From: Clostridia bacterium
Lineage (GTDB): Bacteria > Bacillota > Clostridia > Christensenellales > CAG-138
Assembly (NCBI GenBank): GCA_017416425.1
Contig: JAFQCL010000014.1
Location: 1 to 64,000, forward strand
DNA: 64,000 nucleotides
Direction: 5' to 3'
The notes below the pieces were generated by a model. The model ran no database searches. It saw only the letters and a list, made by a program, of their open reading frames with translations, and was not told the DNA's origin. Shown here one piece after another: positions 9,234 through 17,690 of the stretch (position 1 is its first letter; each line of letters starts with the position of its first letter). The position numbers and the translations under genes were made by a program.

Positions 9234-9260
9234 CTTGCCACAGGATGTCCCCATAGCAAG
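9234..9260 (-). terminator. Hairpin between acpP and rnc
   Basis: On the minus strand, CTTGCTATGGG pairs with CCTGTGGCAAG through an 11-base stem with some G-U pairs and a 5-base loop. The tail is AT-rich (TATTTATG) but has no clean U-run, so it may terminate only part of the acpP transcripts and let the rest run into rnc. Confidence 0.5.
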
Positions 9261-9282
9261 CATTTTTCCGACAATATTAAGC

Positions 9283-9510
9283 TTATTTATGCTCTTCAAT
9301 ATAGCGTGCTATATCGCCAACGGTCGAAATAGTCGGGATATCTTCATCGCTGATCTCAATACCGAAGTTTTCCTCAAGCTCAATCACCAGCTCAGCTACA
9401 TCAAGCGAATCAGCCTTAAGATCCTCACGAAACCGGGAGTCCGGCGTAATGGATCCTGCATCGATCCCTAGCTGCTCTGCTATCATGCCAACCAGCTTTT
9501 CAAAATCCAT
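9283..9510 (-). CDS. acpP: Acyl carrier protein
   Basis: The 75-residue acyl carrier protein holds growing fatty acids on a phosphopantetheine arm. The attachment serine is Ser35 in LKADSLD. The protein is acidic and helical, as usual. The ATG at 9508-9510 has an AGGTGG ribosome-binding site at the right distance; an in-frame ATG six codons earlier would put that site inside the coding region and is less likely. It precedes rnc as in many Firmicutes. The fab and plsX genes that often sit upstream are missing; the upstream neighbour is an unrelated, divergent membrane protein gene. Confidence 0.95.
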   Translation of the reverse strand: MDFEKLVGMIAEQLGIDAGSITPDSRFREDLKADSLDVAELVIELEENFGIEISDEDIPTISTVGDIARYIEEHK

Positions 9511-9542
9511 TTTTGTACCACCTTTCATTTTTCAATGCAATC

Positions 9543-9571
9543 ATTTTATAATACTCTCCGCGTTTTGTCAA
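9543..9571 (-). promoter_or_regulatory. Sigma-A promoter of acpP
   Basis: On the minus strand, TTGACA (9566-9571) and TAAAAT (9543-9548) are separated by 17 bases and lie just upstream of the acpP ribosome-binding site. Confidence 0.75.
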
Positions 9572-9630
9572 CGAGTACAGCTTATTTTGCTTTGTTTGCT
9601 GAAAAGGTTATCAAGAAACTATTGTTGTAC

Positions 9631-9659
9631 TTGCACATCTTACTGTGATATTATTATAT
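9631..9659 (+). promoter_or_regulatory. Possible promoter of the membrane protein gene at 9697
   Basis: TTGCAC and TTATAT are separated by 17 bases. An overlapping pair, TTGTAC (9625-9630) and TATTAT (9649-9654), is equally possible. A good ribosome-binding site (TGGAGG) follows before the start codon. Confidence 0.4.
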
Positions 9660-9696
9660 TTAAAGTAAAACTTTTTCTTTTAATGGAGGTATTTTA

Positions 9697-10341
9697 ATGA
9701 AAAAATGCAGCAAGATATTCCTGCCGCTTTATTCCTTTGGGATCATCGCCATATTCGCAGTAATTCTGATCGTCCCCCAAAGCCGCGAACTTTTTAAGAC
9801 TCTCTCTGCAGATCATACATATATAATGGGTTTTATAAAATTCGCACTGCTCGCAACATCGGGTGAACTTATAGGCGTACGTATAAAGCAAAAAGCCTGG
9901 ATTCCACCGGCAAAGCTGTTTTTAAGATTTATAATATGGGGAGTTATCGGCGTTTGGATAACATTTATGATGAAGTTATTTTCACTTGGTGTATCGGGGA
10001 TGATGGATGTAGGTCTTCTTCCAGGAAAAGGCAGCATATTCCTGAGTGCGCTATATACAAGCGTAATAATGAACACCTCCTTTGGACCTGTGTTTATGTT
10101 CCTTCACAAGTGCTCTGATCTTTGTTTGGAATCAATGGCGAAAAGAGAACATAAATCCATTATGGAGATCATAAAAAGTGTTGATCTAAAAGGATTTTTT
10201 GGCTTTACCATAGCTAAAACAGTGCCGATTTTCTGGATACCCGCACATACGATCACTTTCCTTCTTCCCTCTGAATACCAAGTCATTATGGCAGCGGCGC
10301 TTTCTGTCGTACTTGGCGTAATACTTAGTTTTAAGAAATAA
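9697..10341 (+). CDS. Multi-pass membrane protein, possibly Mpv17/PMP22-like
   Basis: This 214-residue protein has about four to five hydrophobic segments (near 10-26, 45-58, 78-95, 110-130 and 170-210). The C-terminal part, with IAKTVPIFWIPAHTITFLLP followed by a final hydrophobic stretch, resembles the Mpv17/PMP22 family, whose bacterial members have no known function. That likeness is from memory and is weak. The ATG has a TGGAGG ribosome-binding site. It appears to be a single-gene unit, divergent from acpP and followed by the MATE gene, which has its own promoter. Confidence 0.6.
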   Translation: MKKCSKIFLPLYSFGIIAIFAVILIVPQSRELFKTLSADHTYIMGFIKFALLATSGELIGVRIKQKAWIPPAKLFLRFIIWGVIGVWITFMMKLFSLGVSGMMDVGLLPGKGSIFLSALYTSVIMNTSFGPVFMFLHKCSDLCLESMAKREHKSIMEIIKSVDLKGFFGFTIAKTVPIFWIPAHTITFLLPSEYQVIMAAALSVVLGVILSFKK

Positions 10342-10454
10342 TTAATTTTCGATATATATGACATCGCAGTATAAAAGCTTATTGCGGTGTTTTTGTTTTA
10401 TAGCAATATACTCACCGTCAAACCATATTGTTTGGGATATTTTAATAATTACTA

Positions 10455-10485
10455 TTGACTATTCCTGTCGTTTATTGTTTAATAT
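10455..10485 (+). promoter_or_regulatory. Promoter of the MATE exporter gene
   Basis: TTGACT (10455-10460) is a good -35 box. TTTAAT (10478-10483, 17-base spacing) or TAATAT (10480-10485) can act as the -10 box. Both candidate -10 boxes fall inside the left arm of the inverted repeat at 10476-10507. Confidence 0.6.
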
Positions 10486-10507
10486 TAAAGCGATAAAATA
10501 TTAAACA
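10476..10507. promoter_or_regulatory. Perfect 11-base inverted repeat, likely operator of the MATE gene
   Basis: TGTTTAATATT, ten bases, AATATTAAACA is a perfect inverted repeat that covers the -10 region and ends 33 bases before the start codon. A dimeric repressor bound here would block RNA polymerase. No regulator gene is adjacent, so the repressor would be encoded elsewhere. Confidence 0.65.
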
Positions 10508-10539
10508 GTTAATCTTTATATCTGTTTGGAGGATGCTAT

Positions 10540-11904
10540 ATGCCTTCTGCTACGCGAAGCAATGTTATTAAACACACAGACCTAACTAAAGGTTCTATTT
10601 GGAGATCCTTAGTTAACTATACCTTGCCTCTTTTGCTCGGAAATCTTTTTCAGCAGCTTTATAATACCATCGATTCCATTGTAGTTGGTAACTACATAGG
10701 TAAAGAGGCGCTTGCCGCAGTAGGCTCATCAGGCTCCTTGATCAGCATGTTCGTAAGCCTTTTTATGGGCATATCAGTAGGAGCAGGCGTAGTTATATCG
10801 CGTTATTTTGGCGCAAAGCGCTATGAAGACATGAATAAGACAATACAGACCACGATTGCGTTTGGCTTAATATCAGGGATATTCCTTACAATACTAGGAG
10901 TAACACTAACCCCCATCTTTCTTGAATGGATGGGCACGCCTGAATCTGTAATGGAAAACTCTGTACTGTATTTTCGTATATATTTTTTAGGTATCATATT
11001 CACACTCATGTATAACTTTGGAAGTGGGATGTTTAGAGCTGTTGGGGATTCCAGGCGTCCTCTTTACTATCTTATAGTTTCCACTATACTGAATATTCTG
11101 CTTGATCTTCTATTTGTAGCCATATTCAATATGGGTATTGCAGGCGTAGCAATAGCTACCGTTATCGCGCAAGCTGTTAGTTGCGTTTTAACATATATGA
11201 CGCTTATTAAGGATGATGCTGTTTATAAGCTCAATGTAAAAGATATCAGAATGCACAAGGACTATATAGGAAATATAATAAAAATAGGACTTCCAAGCGG
11301 CATACAAAACGCGATAGTATCCTTCTCTAATGTTATCGTACAAACAAATATTAACTCCTTTGGCGACAATGCAATGGCAGGCTGTGGTGCTTATGCAAAA
11401 GTGGATGGCTTTGCTCTTATGCCATCCGGAAGCTTTTCAATGGCGCTATCAACGTTTGTTAGCCAGAATTTAGGTGCAAAACAATACGATCGTGCAAAAA
11501 AAGGTGCTATAATAGGCTTAGGACTTACCATGGCTGTAACTCAAATAATCGGAATATTTATATACTTCTTTGCGCCTCAGGTTATACCTATTTTCAACAG
11601 CGACCCTGCTGTTGTTGAGTATGGAACAATGATGGCACGCAATGTCGTATTTGGATATTTTCTTGTCTCGTTCTCACATGGTATGGGTGGAGTGCTGCGT
11701 GGGGCGGGACTTTCAAAGGTGCCCATGTTTGTCATGATAGGCTGTTGGTGTGCACTGAGAATCGCATGGCTTGAGATAATGGTTCCACTTACCAATGATA
11801 TTCATACGGTATTCTGGGGTTATCCTCTGACTTGGTTGATAAGCGGTATAATATTTATTATTTATTTCCTAAAGGTGGATTGGCTCCATAAAAAGGAATT
11901 GTAA
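10540..11904 (+). CDS. MATE-family multidrug efflux protein
   Basis: MATE proteins export cationic drugs and metabolites in exchange for Na+ or H+. The 454 residues form about twelve membrane helices in two similar halves. The first half has the family pattern LPLLLGNLFQQLYNTIDSIV at about 30-49 and GISVGAGVVISRYFGAK; the second begins near IGLPSGIQNAIVSFSNVIVQ. The substrate cannot be read from sequence. The start codon has a GGAGG site 7 bases upstream. Expression is probably governed by the inverted repeat over its promoter, as expected for an inducible exporter. A second, different MATE gene lies at 21243-22688. Confidence 0.92.
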   Translation: MPSATRSNVIKHTDLTKGSIWRSLVNYTLPLLLGNLFQQLYNTIDSIVVGNYIGKEALAAVGSSGSLISMFVSLFMGISVGAGVVISRYFGAKRYEDMNKTIQTTIAFGLISGIFLTILGVTLTPIFLEWMGTPESVMENSVLYFRIYFLGIIFTLMYNFGSGMFRAVGDSRRPLYYLIVSTILNILLDLLFVAIFNMGIAGVAIATVIAQAVSCVLTYMTLIKDDAVYKLNVKDIRMHKDYIGNIIKIGLPSGIQNAIVSFSNVIVQTNINSFGDNAMAGCGAYAKVDGFALMPSGSFSMALSTFVSQNLGAKQYDRAKKGAIIGLGLTMAVTQIIGIFIYFFAPQVIPIFNSDPAVVEYGTMMARNVVFGYFLVSFSHGMGGVLRGAGLSKVPMFVMIGCWCALRIAWLEIMVPLTNDIHTVFWGYPLTWLISGIIFIIYFLKVDWLHKKEL

Positions 11905-11970
11905 AAGTTTTTATAAAATACTTTTATAGCACATAAACTTGATTTTATGCAAGTATTTCACAATTTATGC

Positions 11971-11999
11971 TTGCTGTTTTAAATGCGAAATACTATAAT
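11971..11999 (+). promoter_or_regulatory. Sigma-A promoter of the mbl-like gene
   Basis: TTGCTG and a perfect TATAAT are separated by 17 bases, about 57 bases before the start codon. Confidence 0.7.
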
Positions 12000-12055
12000 G
12001 GTAATGGTTATGACTTCGTGCATGATTGATATTACCGAAAAGAGGTTTTTTATAG

Positions 12056-13102
12056 ATGGCACTGTTTCAAAGCAATGATGTTGGCATAGATCTTGGCACA
12101 TCCAGCGTTTTGGTCTATGTTAAAAATAAGGGTATTGTGCTTAGAGAGCCCTCTGTGGCTGCGGTTGAAAAGATAACCGGTAGAATTATTGCGATTGGTG
12201 AGGACGCAAGGAAGATGCTTGGCAGAACTCCGGGTAACGTTATCGCGATACGTCCGCTCCGTGATGGAGTTATTTCAAATTTTGACATCACTCAAAGACT
12301 TCTTCATCACTTTTTAAAAAAAGCAGTAGGTACGAGGCTTTTTAACAAACCTACCGTTATGGTATGTGTTCCATCTGGCGTTACCCAGGTCGAGAAGCGT
12401 TCTGTCATTGATGCTGCGGAAAAGGCTGGTGCGCGCCATGCCTATCTCATCGAAGAGCCTATTGCCGCTGCTATAGGTGCCGGCATAGATATTTTTGAGC
12501 CCAAGGGCAATATGATACTAGATATTGGCGGCGGCACTACAGATGTTGCCGTTATATCGCTTAAGGATTCCGTACTTTCCGACTCTATAAAGGTTGCCGG
12601 CGATAAATTTAATGACTCCATAGTTCGCTATATGCGTAAGAAACACAATCTTCTTATAGGTGAGCGTACCGCTGAGGAAATGAAGATACGTATCGGATCA
12701 GCATATCCCAGAAAAGAGCAGCTTTTCATTGAAGTAAAAGGTCGTAATCTTATTTCCGGATTACCTCAGGCTACCGTTGTAGGCTCAAATGAAATGATAT
12801 CTGCCCTTGAAGAGCCTCTTCAAGCTATACTTGAGAGCGTTCGTGCTATATTTGAAAAAACTCCTCCTGAGCTTGCAAGCGATATAGCGGAAAACGGTAT
12901 ATGTCTTACCGGCGGAGGCGCATTGCTTTACGGTATGGATAAGTTCATATCCGACCATACCAAGGTGCCCTGCTATATAGCCGAAGACCCCATATCCTGT
13001 GTAGCTATAGGTACAGGCAAAGCGCTCGAAACGCTTGATGACTTCTCCATAGGAACCGGAGCAATATATGACTACAGGCGTGGAGATTTCTTCGAAGGTT
13101 AA
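12056..13102 (+). CDS. mbl: Rod-shape actin homologue, MreB/Mbl family
   Basis: MreB-type actins polymerise under the membrane and guide the side-wall synthesis machinery. The 348 residues carry the ATPase signatures: phosphate-1 GIDLGTSSVLVYVKNKG at about 10-26, phosphate-2 LDIGGGTTDVAVI near 159-171, and the adenosine motif LTGGGALLYGMDKF. The family sequence EEPIAAAIGAG is present. It stands alone, without mreC or mreD, as is usual for Mbl or MreBH paralogues rather than the mreBCD copy; the symbol is a best guess among paralogues. The neighbouring spore-protein genes hint at, but do not prove, a sporulation link. Confidence 0.9.
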   Translation: MALFQSNDVGIDLGTSSVLVYVKNKGIVLREPSVAAVEKITGRIIAIGEDARKMLGRTPGNVIAIRPLRDGVISNFDITQRLLHHFLKKAVGTRLFNKPTVMVCVPSGVTQVEKRSVIDAAEKAGARHAYLIEEPIAAAIGAGIDIFEPKGNMILDIGGGTTDVAVISLKDSVLSDSIKVAGDKFNDSIVRYMRKKHNLLIGERTAEEMKIRIGSAYPRKEQLFIEVKGRNLISGLPQATVVGSNEMISALEEPLQAILESVRAIFEKTPPELASDIAENGICLTGGGALLYGMDKFISDHTKVPCYIAEDPISCVAIGTGKALETLDDFSIGTGAIYDYRRGDFFEG

Positions 13103-13114
13103 ATATTAATTTGC

Positions 13115-13165
13115 AAAGAGGGCATCCCTCTAGTCGTTTTAGTGACTTTCGGAATACCCTCTTTT
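13115..13165. terminator. Bidirectional terminator between mbl and the spore-protein gene
   Basis: AAAGAGGG (13115-13122) pairs with CCCTCTTT (13157-13164) around an inner arm CCCTCT. Both strands end in an A/T run, so it can end the mbl transcript and the convergent spore-protein transcript. Confidence 0.7.
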
Positions 13166-13174
13166 AATATAATC

Positions 13175-13393
13175 TTACTTCATCATGTTATTGCTATTGT
13201 TATTGTTATTCATGTGCTGCTCCGCGTAAGATATCATACGCTTCACCATTTCACCACCAATGGAACCAGCTTCACGACTTGTTAAGTCACCGTTATAGCC
13301 CTGCTTAAGGTTTACGTTCATTGAGTTTGCGACTTCTGTCTTAAAATTCTGAAGCCTTGCCTTTGACTGCCTGTTATTATTATTGGATGACAT
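13175..13393 (-). CDS. Small acid-soluble spore protein, alpha/beta type
   Basis: Alpha/beta SASPs coat spore DNA, hold it in A-like form and protect it from UV and heat; at germination they are cut by the protease GPR and feed protein synthesis. The 72-residue protein has the family core FKTEVANSMNV, with the GPR cleavage region, then LTSREAGSIGGEMVKRMI. An asparagine-rich tail (MNNNNNSNN) is unusual. The ATG at 13391-13393 has a strong GGAGGTG ribosome-binding site. The gene is presumably read by sigma-G in the forespore, which I infer from the family. A near-copy lies just upstream. Confidence 0.93.
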   Translation of the reverse strand: MSSNNNNRQSKARLQNFKTEVANSMNVNLKQGYNGDLTSREAGSIGGEMVKRMISYAEQHMNNNNNSNNMMK

Positions 13394-13549
13394 CACTTTC
13401 ACCTCCTTCCGTTCACAATTGTTTTGCCAAAGCACTTCCGTGCGAATCATCGTACTGTGCTTGATTACAATCGAAGACACCACTTTTATGGGTCACTCTG
13501 TATCAACAGAGGAATAAATTAATGCACGGAATCACAACATTTAATAAGG

Positions 13550-13747
13550 TTAGTTATTCATGTTCTTCTCGGCATAAGCTATCATGCGCTTTACCATTTC
13601 GCCGCCGATGGAACCTGCTTCACGGCTTGTCAAGTCACCATTGTAACCCTGCTTAAGGTTTACATTGAGTGAATTTGCAACCTCAGTCTTAAAGTTTTCC
13701 AAAGACTGTCTTGCTTCAGGAACGACGATCCTATTTCTTCTCGACAT
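13550..13747 (-). CDS. Small acid-soluble spore protein, alpha/beta type (second copy)
   Basis: This 65-residue paralogue of the gene at 13175 shares most of its last 45 residues (LENFKTEVANSLNVN, then LTSREAGSIGGEMVKRMI). It differs at the N-terminus (MSRRNRIVVPEARQS) and lacks the long Asn-rich tail. The start has an AGGAGG ribosome-binding site. The tandem arrangement and the high identity suggest a local duplication. Function is as for its neighbour: protective coating of spore DNA, degraded by GPR on germination. Confidence 0.93.
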   Translation of the reverse strand: MSRRNRIVVPEARQSLENFKTEVANSLNVNLKQGYNGDLTSREAGSIGGEMVKRMIAYAEKNMNN

Positions 13748-13786
13748 ATTTATACCTCCTGATTAGATTTTGACAAACTTATTTGC

Positions 13787-13807
13787 TGTCACATATAATT
13801 TGTGACA
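13787..13807. repeat. Inverted repeat TGTCACA-N7-TGTGACA upstream of the spore-protein gene
   Basis: A perfect 7-base inverted repeat lies about 40 bases before the SASP start codon. The same half-sites, in the opposite order, flank an 8-base spacer at 55602-55625. It may be a regulator site, or a hairpin in the early mRNA. Confidence 0.4.
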
Positions 13808-13891
13808 AAATGCTGAAAATATTTGCGGAAAATGTTGTATAACATACTATCTCCTTCTAGACAAAAATCACCAAATTAAATTTCGGTGATT

Positions 13892-15892
13892 TCAATTAAA
13901 AATTATCATTTTTGATTTTGAGTTTAAAAGCTCCTCCGCTTTTTTACAAAGCTTAGCCGCTGTTTCGGGTTTATCCTCTATTATCATCTCAGCCGCACTG
14001 CTAGCCTCTCCAATAAGCTGAATATCTGTCGTAAGTACGGAAAGCTCCGATTCGCCATGCTGTCTAAATCCTAAAAATTCACCACATCCTCGAAGCTCAA
14101 GATCCCTTTGTGCTATTATAAAACCATCTGTTGTTTCTGTCATTACTTTTAGTCTTTCGGCTATACCTGATATTCCTTCTGAATTCAACAAAAAGCACCA
14201 GGACTGTTTATAAGATCTGCCAACCCTTCCGCGAAGCTGGTGAAGCTGTGCCAGTCCAAAGCGTTCAGCGCTCTCTATCACCATTATCGTTGCATTTGGA
14301 ACATCAACACCTACCTCTATCACGGTCGTAGATACCAAAACAGCTATATCTCCTCTTCGAAATTGTTGCATTATAGCATCCTTTTCGGCTGCTGACATTT
14401 GACCATGCAACAATCCTACAGGCACACTAAGCAGTTGTCTTAGTTCATTATACACATCAACTGCGGAGCTTACATGCTCATTTCCCTCTATCCCCTCTAT
14501 GGTCGGACATACCACATATGCCTGCTCCCCATATTTCCATCTTTCTTCTATAAAACGATACATTGAAATACGTTTCTTTGCCGTCACGATATGGGTCTTT
14601 ATTGTTTTTCTATCTGGCGGCAATTCATCAATCATCGATATATCAAGGTCTCCATACATTATAAGCGCAAGCGTCCTTGGTATTGGTGTGGCGGACATTA
14701 CTATCGTGTCCGGCGTTAAGCCCTTATTATTCAGTGCTGCTCTTTGAGCAACTCCAAATCTCTGTTGCTCATCAGTTATTATAAGACCCAGATTAGAAAA
14801 GTTAACAGCTTCCTGGATAAGGGCATGTGTGCCGGTTATGGCCATATAGCGTCCCTCGATAAGACCGACATATTTCTCCGCACGCTCCGTTGTCCTCATA
14901 TTTCCCGTTAAAACACATGCTTTATCGCCAAAAAAACGTTTTAACTGAACATAGTGCTGCTGTGCCAGCATATCAGTAGGCGCCATGATAACAGCCTGAT
15001 AGCCGTTTTTGACAGCAGCATACATCGCAAAAATAGCCACTATCGTTTTGCCGCTTCCAACATCACCCTGCACCAAACGGTTCATAGGCTCAAGCTTCAT
15101 CATATCCGATGCGATTTCCTCCATAACCCTTTCTTGCGCCGATGTAAGCTTAAAAGAGAGATTTTGCTTAAACTCAGCTATAAGCTCAGATGAGATAGAA
15201 AAGGATATCCCATGAGAACCTCTTAGCGCATTTTGCCTAAGCTTTAGCATTATAAAGTAGCAAAGCAGGTTATCAAACATAATGCGCCGCTTTGCGCGAA
15301 CAAGGGCAGCATTATCCAATGGATAGTGCAGATTCTCAACTGCAAAGTTTAACTCGCACAGCTCAAATTTTTGCCTAATATAAATAGGCATGGCATCTTC
15401 CAGACTGTTTCTAAATGTATCAAGCGCGGTGCGTACTATATTTTTAATATCACGCTGCGATATTCCCTTTATTGTACTATATATCGGTTGTATACCCGAA
15501 TATTCGTGCATCACAGTCGGATTGATAATACGTTTTTTCTGCGCATCATAGCGTCCCTTCAGCCAAACCTCCATGCCCTCCTTAAGCTGGTCAAAGCGGT
15601 ATGGCTGATTAAACCAACATACCTTTACTCGGCCTGTGTCATCGCATGCAGTTGCATATACCATAGCTTTCCCGTTAAAAAAAGTGCGCTTTAGGGGCTC
15701 TATTATTATCACACGCAAAAAAGCTTCGCATGTATCAATAAGTTCGGAAATACACATCTCACCATAAAGGCCAATGTAATCTGCCGGCTCATACAGGAGC
15801 GCATCCTGCAAGCAAAAAAGACCCAGCTTAGCCAGTAACTCCGCTTTGCGTGGGCCTATTCCTTTAATTGTGGTGAGTTTCTCGTTCAGCAC
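13892..15892 (-). CDS. recG: ATP-dependent DNA helicase RecG
   Basis: RecG unwinds branched DNA and regresses stalled replication forks. The 666 residues show the N-terminal wedge/OB region (about 1-150) and two helicase domains, with Walker A GDVGSGKT at 276-283, SATPIPRT near 404, and QLRGRVGRS near 545. Motif II reads DEQQ at 374-377, where most RecG proteins have DEQH; this is a mild change that probably keeps activity. The start follows the FakA-type gene by four bases. The asp23-fakA-recG order is common in Firmicutes. Confidence 0.96.
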   Translation of the reverse strand: MLNEKLTTIKGIGPRKAELLAKLGLFCLQDALLYEPADYIGLYGEMCISELIDTCEAFLRVIIIEPLKRTFFNGKAMVYATACDDTGRVKVCWFNQPYRFDQLKEGMEVWLKGRYDAQKKRIINPTVMHEYSGIQPIYSTIKGISQRDIKNIVRTALDTFRNSLEDAMPIYIRQKFELCELNFAVENLHYPLDNAALVRAKRRIMFDNLLCYFIMLKLRQNALRGSHGISFSISSELIAEFKQNLSFKLTSAQERVMEEIASDMMKLEPMNRLVQGDVGSGKTIVAIFAMYAAVKNGYQAVIMAPTDMLAQQHYVQLKRFFGDKACVLTGNMRTTERAEKYVGLIEGRYMAITGTHALIQEAVNFSNLGLIITDEQQRFGVAQRAALNNKGLTPDTIVMSATPIPRTLALIMYGDLDISMIDELPPDRKTIKTHIVTAKKRISMYRFIEERWKYGEQAYVVCPTIEGIEGNEHVSSAVDVYNELRQLLSVPVGLLHGQMSAAEKDAIMQQFRRGDIAVLVSTTVIEVGVDVPNATIMVIESAERFGLAQLHQLRGRVGRSYKQSWCFLLNSEGISGIAERLKVMTETTDGFIIAQRDLELRGCGEFLGFRQHGESELSVLTTDIQLIGEASSAAEMIIEDKPETAAKLCKKAEELLNSKSKMIIFN

Positions 15893-15896
15893 GCCT

Positions 15897-17555
15897 TTAC
15901 TCTACCGAAAAATAGTAGTAATATAGGGGCTGCCCGCCTTCCTGGACTATTATCTCCGCTTCAGGATACTCCTCCTGTATCTTAGCGCAAAGGACACCGG
16001 CATCTTCTTCGGTGACATCCTCGCCAAAGAAGATAGTAATAATAGTATCCTCAGGCTGGAGCTCTATCATGCGCTTTAAAAGATCGTAACTCGCCTCATG
16101 CACACTCTGTGCAACGGTCTTTATATCGCCTTCAAGTATGCCGATTATATCGCCTTCGTTAATACTGGTACCATTATAAGCGGTAGTTCTAACAGCATAT
16201 GTAACCGCACCTGAATGCACACGAGATATACTTTCAAGCATATCATTGTACATACCCTCGATACTGCTTGAAGGATTAAATACCATAGCAGCCGATATGC
16301 CCTGCATTATAGTTTTTGTAGGAACAACGATCACATTGCATTCAGCAAGCTCGGCAGCCTGCTGAGCCGCAAAAATTATGTTGGAGTTGTTCGGTAATAT
16401 AAACACATTTCGTGCATTAGCTCGCTTGATCGCCTGCAAAATAGTATCCACGCTCGGATTCATGGTCTGTCCGCCTTCTATGACGGATGCAACGCTCAGA
16501 TCCTTGAATATGTGGGCAATCCCCTTACCCGCAGCAACAGCAACGATAGCAGTTTCTTGTTCTTTTTGCTTTATTTGCCTTTGCAGTTCTCTATTTTGCT
16601 CCCTCATATTCTCTATCTTTATCCTGTCGACCTCGCCGTAGCGAAGAGCAAGCTGCAAGGCTTTGCCGGGGCAATTAGTATGAACATGTACCTTTACCAT
16701 ACCAGAATCATGCACGACAACAACCGAATCACCTATAGACATAAGGTTGGTTCTAAACTTAGCCAAAATATCATCATTAAGCTCTTCTTCAAGGCGTATG
16801 ATAAAGAACTCTGTGCAATAGCCAAATTCTATTTCCTCAAGATCTCCGAAAATTACGCTATTATTACTATCTATTACGCTAATCTGCTTTTCTTCCGGCT
16901 TAGATACAGTTATATTACTCATTAAAGAATCAATATCTTCTCCATCCAGTGCCATCTTAAAGCCATAATAGATGGTCATAAGTCCAACACCGCCAGAGTC
17001 AACAACACCTGCCTCTTTTAAAACGGGAAGCAGCTGTGGAGTCATGGCCAGTGCGGAATCGCCGGATTCTATAATGGTATCTATAAGCTTATACGTATTG
17101 GTACCAGCATTTACGGCGCTTTGGGCAGCCTCTGCTACCATCCTCGATACCGTAAGCATCGTGCCTTCTTTAGGACGCATTACGGCCTTATATGCTGCTT
17201 CAGAACCGAGCCTCAGCGCTTCAGCCAAAGCGATTTCATCCATTACATCATGGGCTTTAAGCGCAGAGGCAAAACCTCTAAAAAGCTGTGATAAGATAAC
17301 ACCGGAATTACCCCTTGCTCCCTTAAGAGCGCCAAGTGAAACGGCTTGCGATATCTCACCAACAGTAGTTCCCTTGCATGCATTAAGCTCTTTCATGGCG
17401 CTCTGCATAGTCATACACATATTGGTTCCGGTATCGCCATCCGGTACTGGAAACACATTTAGTGCGTCGATCTTTGCCTTATCTCTTTCAAGAAGCGCAG
17501 CACCAGCAAGAAACATCTCCCTTAACATCGCACCGCTAATATTAAGCTCGTCCAA
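15897..17555 (-). CDS. fakA: DhaL-domain fatty acid kinase, FakA/YloV type
   Basis: FakA phosphorylates fatty acids held by a FakB (DegV) partner, making acyl-phosphate for phospholipid synthesis. The 552 residues have an N-terminal DhaL nucleotide-binding domain, with VPDGDTGTNM at 37-46 holding the Mg-binding aspartates and GARGNSGVILSQ at about 95. The C-terminal part, from about 320 on, is a DegV-like domain (IFILPNNSNI, VVPTKTIMQG). I chose the TTG at 17553-17555 because a GGAGG site lies 8 bases upstream; a longer frame to 17603 also starts at TTG but lacks one. A DegV gene, the likely partner, is at 36894. Confidence 0.92.
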   Translation of the reverse strand: MDELNISGAMLREMFLAGAALLERDKAKIDALNVFPVPDGDTGTNMCMTMQSAMKELNACKGTTVGEISQAVSLGALKGARGNSGVILSQLFRGFASALKAHDVMDEIALAEALRLGSEAAYKAVMRPKEGTMLTVSRMVAEAAQSAVNAGTNTYKLIDTIIESGDSALAMTPQLLPVLKEAGVVDSGGVGLMTIYYGFKMALDGEDIDSLMSNITVSKPEEKQISVIDSNNSVIFGDLEEIEFGYCTEFFIIRLEEELNDDILAKFRTNLMSIGDSVVVVHDSGMVKVHVHTNCPGKALQLALRYGEVDRIKIENMREQNRELQRQIKQKEQETAIVAVAAGKGIAHIFKDLSVASVIEGGQTMNPSVDTILQAIKRANARNVFILPNNSNIIFAAQQAAELAECNVIVVPTKTIMQGISAAMVFNPSSSIEGMYNDMLESISRVHSGAVTYAVRTTAYNGTSINEGDIIGILEGDIKTVAQSVHEASYDLLKRMIELQPEDTIITIFFGEDVTEEDAGVLCAKIQEEYPEAEIIVQEGGQPLYYYYFSVE

Positions 17556-17690
17556 TTTAAATTCCTCCAACCTATATACCTCTATATCTGCAGTGCAGAT
17601 CAATACACGCAGATAGTGTAAATCATATTGTATGTATAAAATGCAGCAAAAACATGCTGCACATAGCAGCGTTGCAACGGAAGTACTAAT

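Noticed and set aside
9694-9891. Minus-strand open frame over the membrane protein at 9697
   Set aside because: It is the reverse of the real gene's coding sequence and has no ribosome-binding site.
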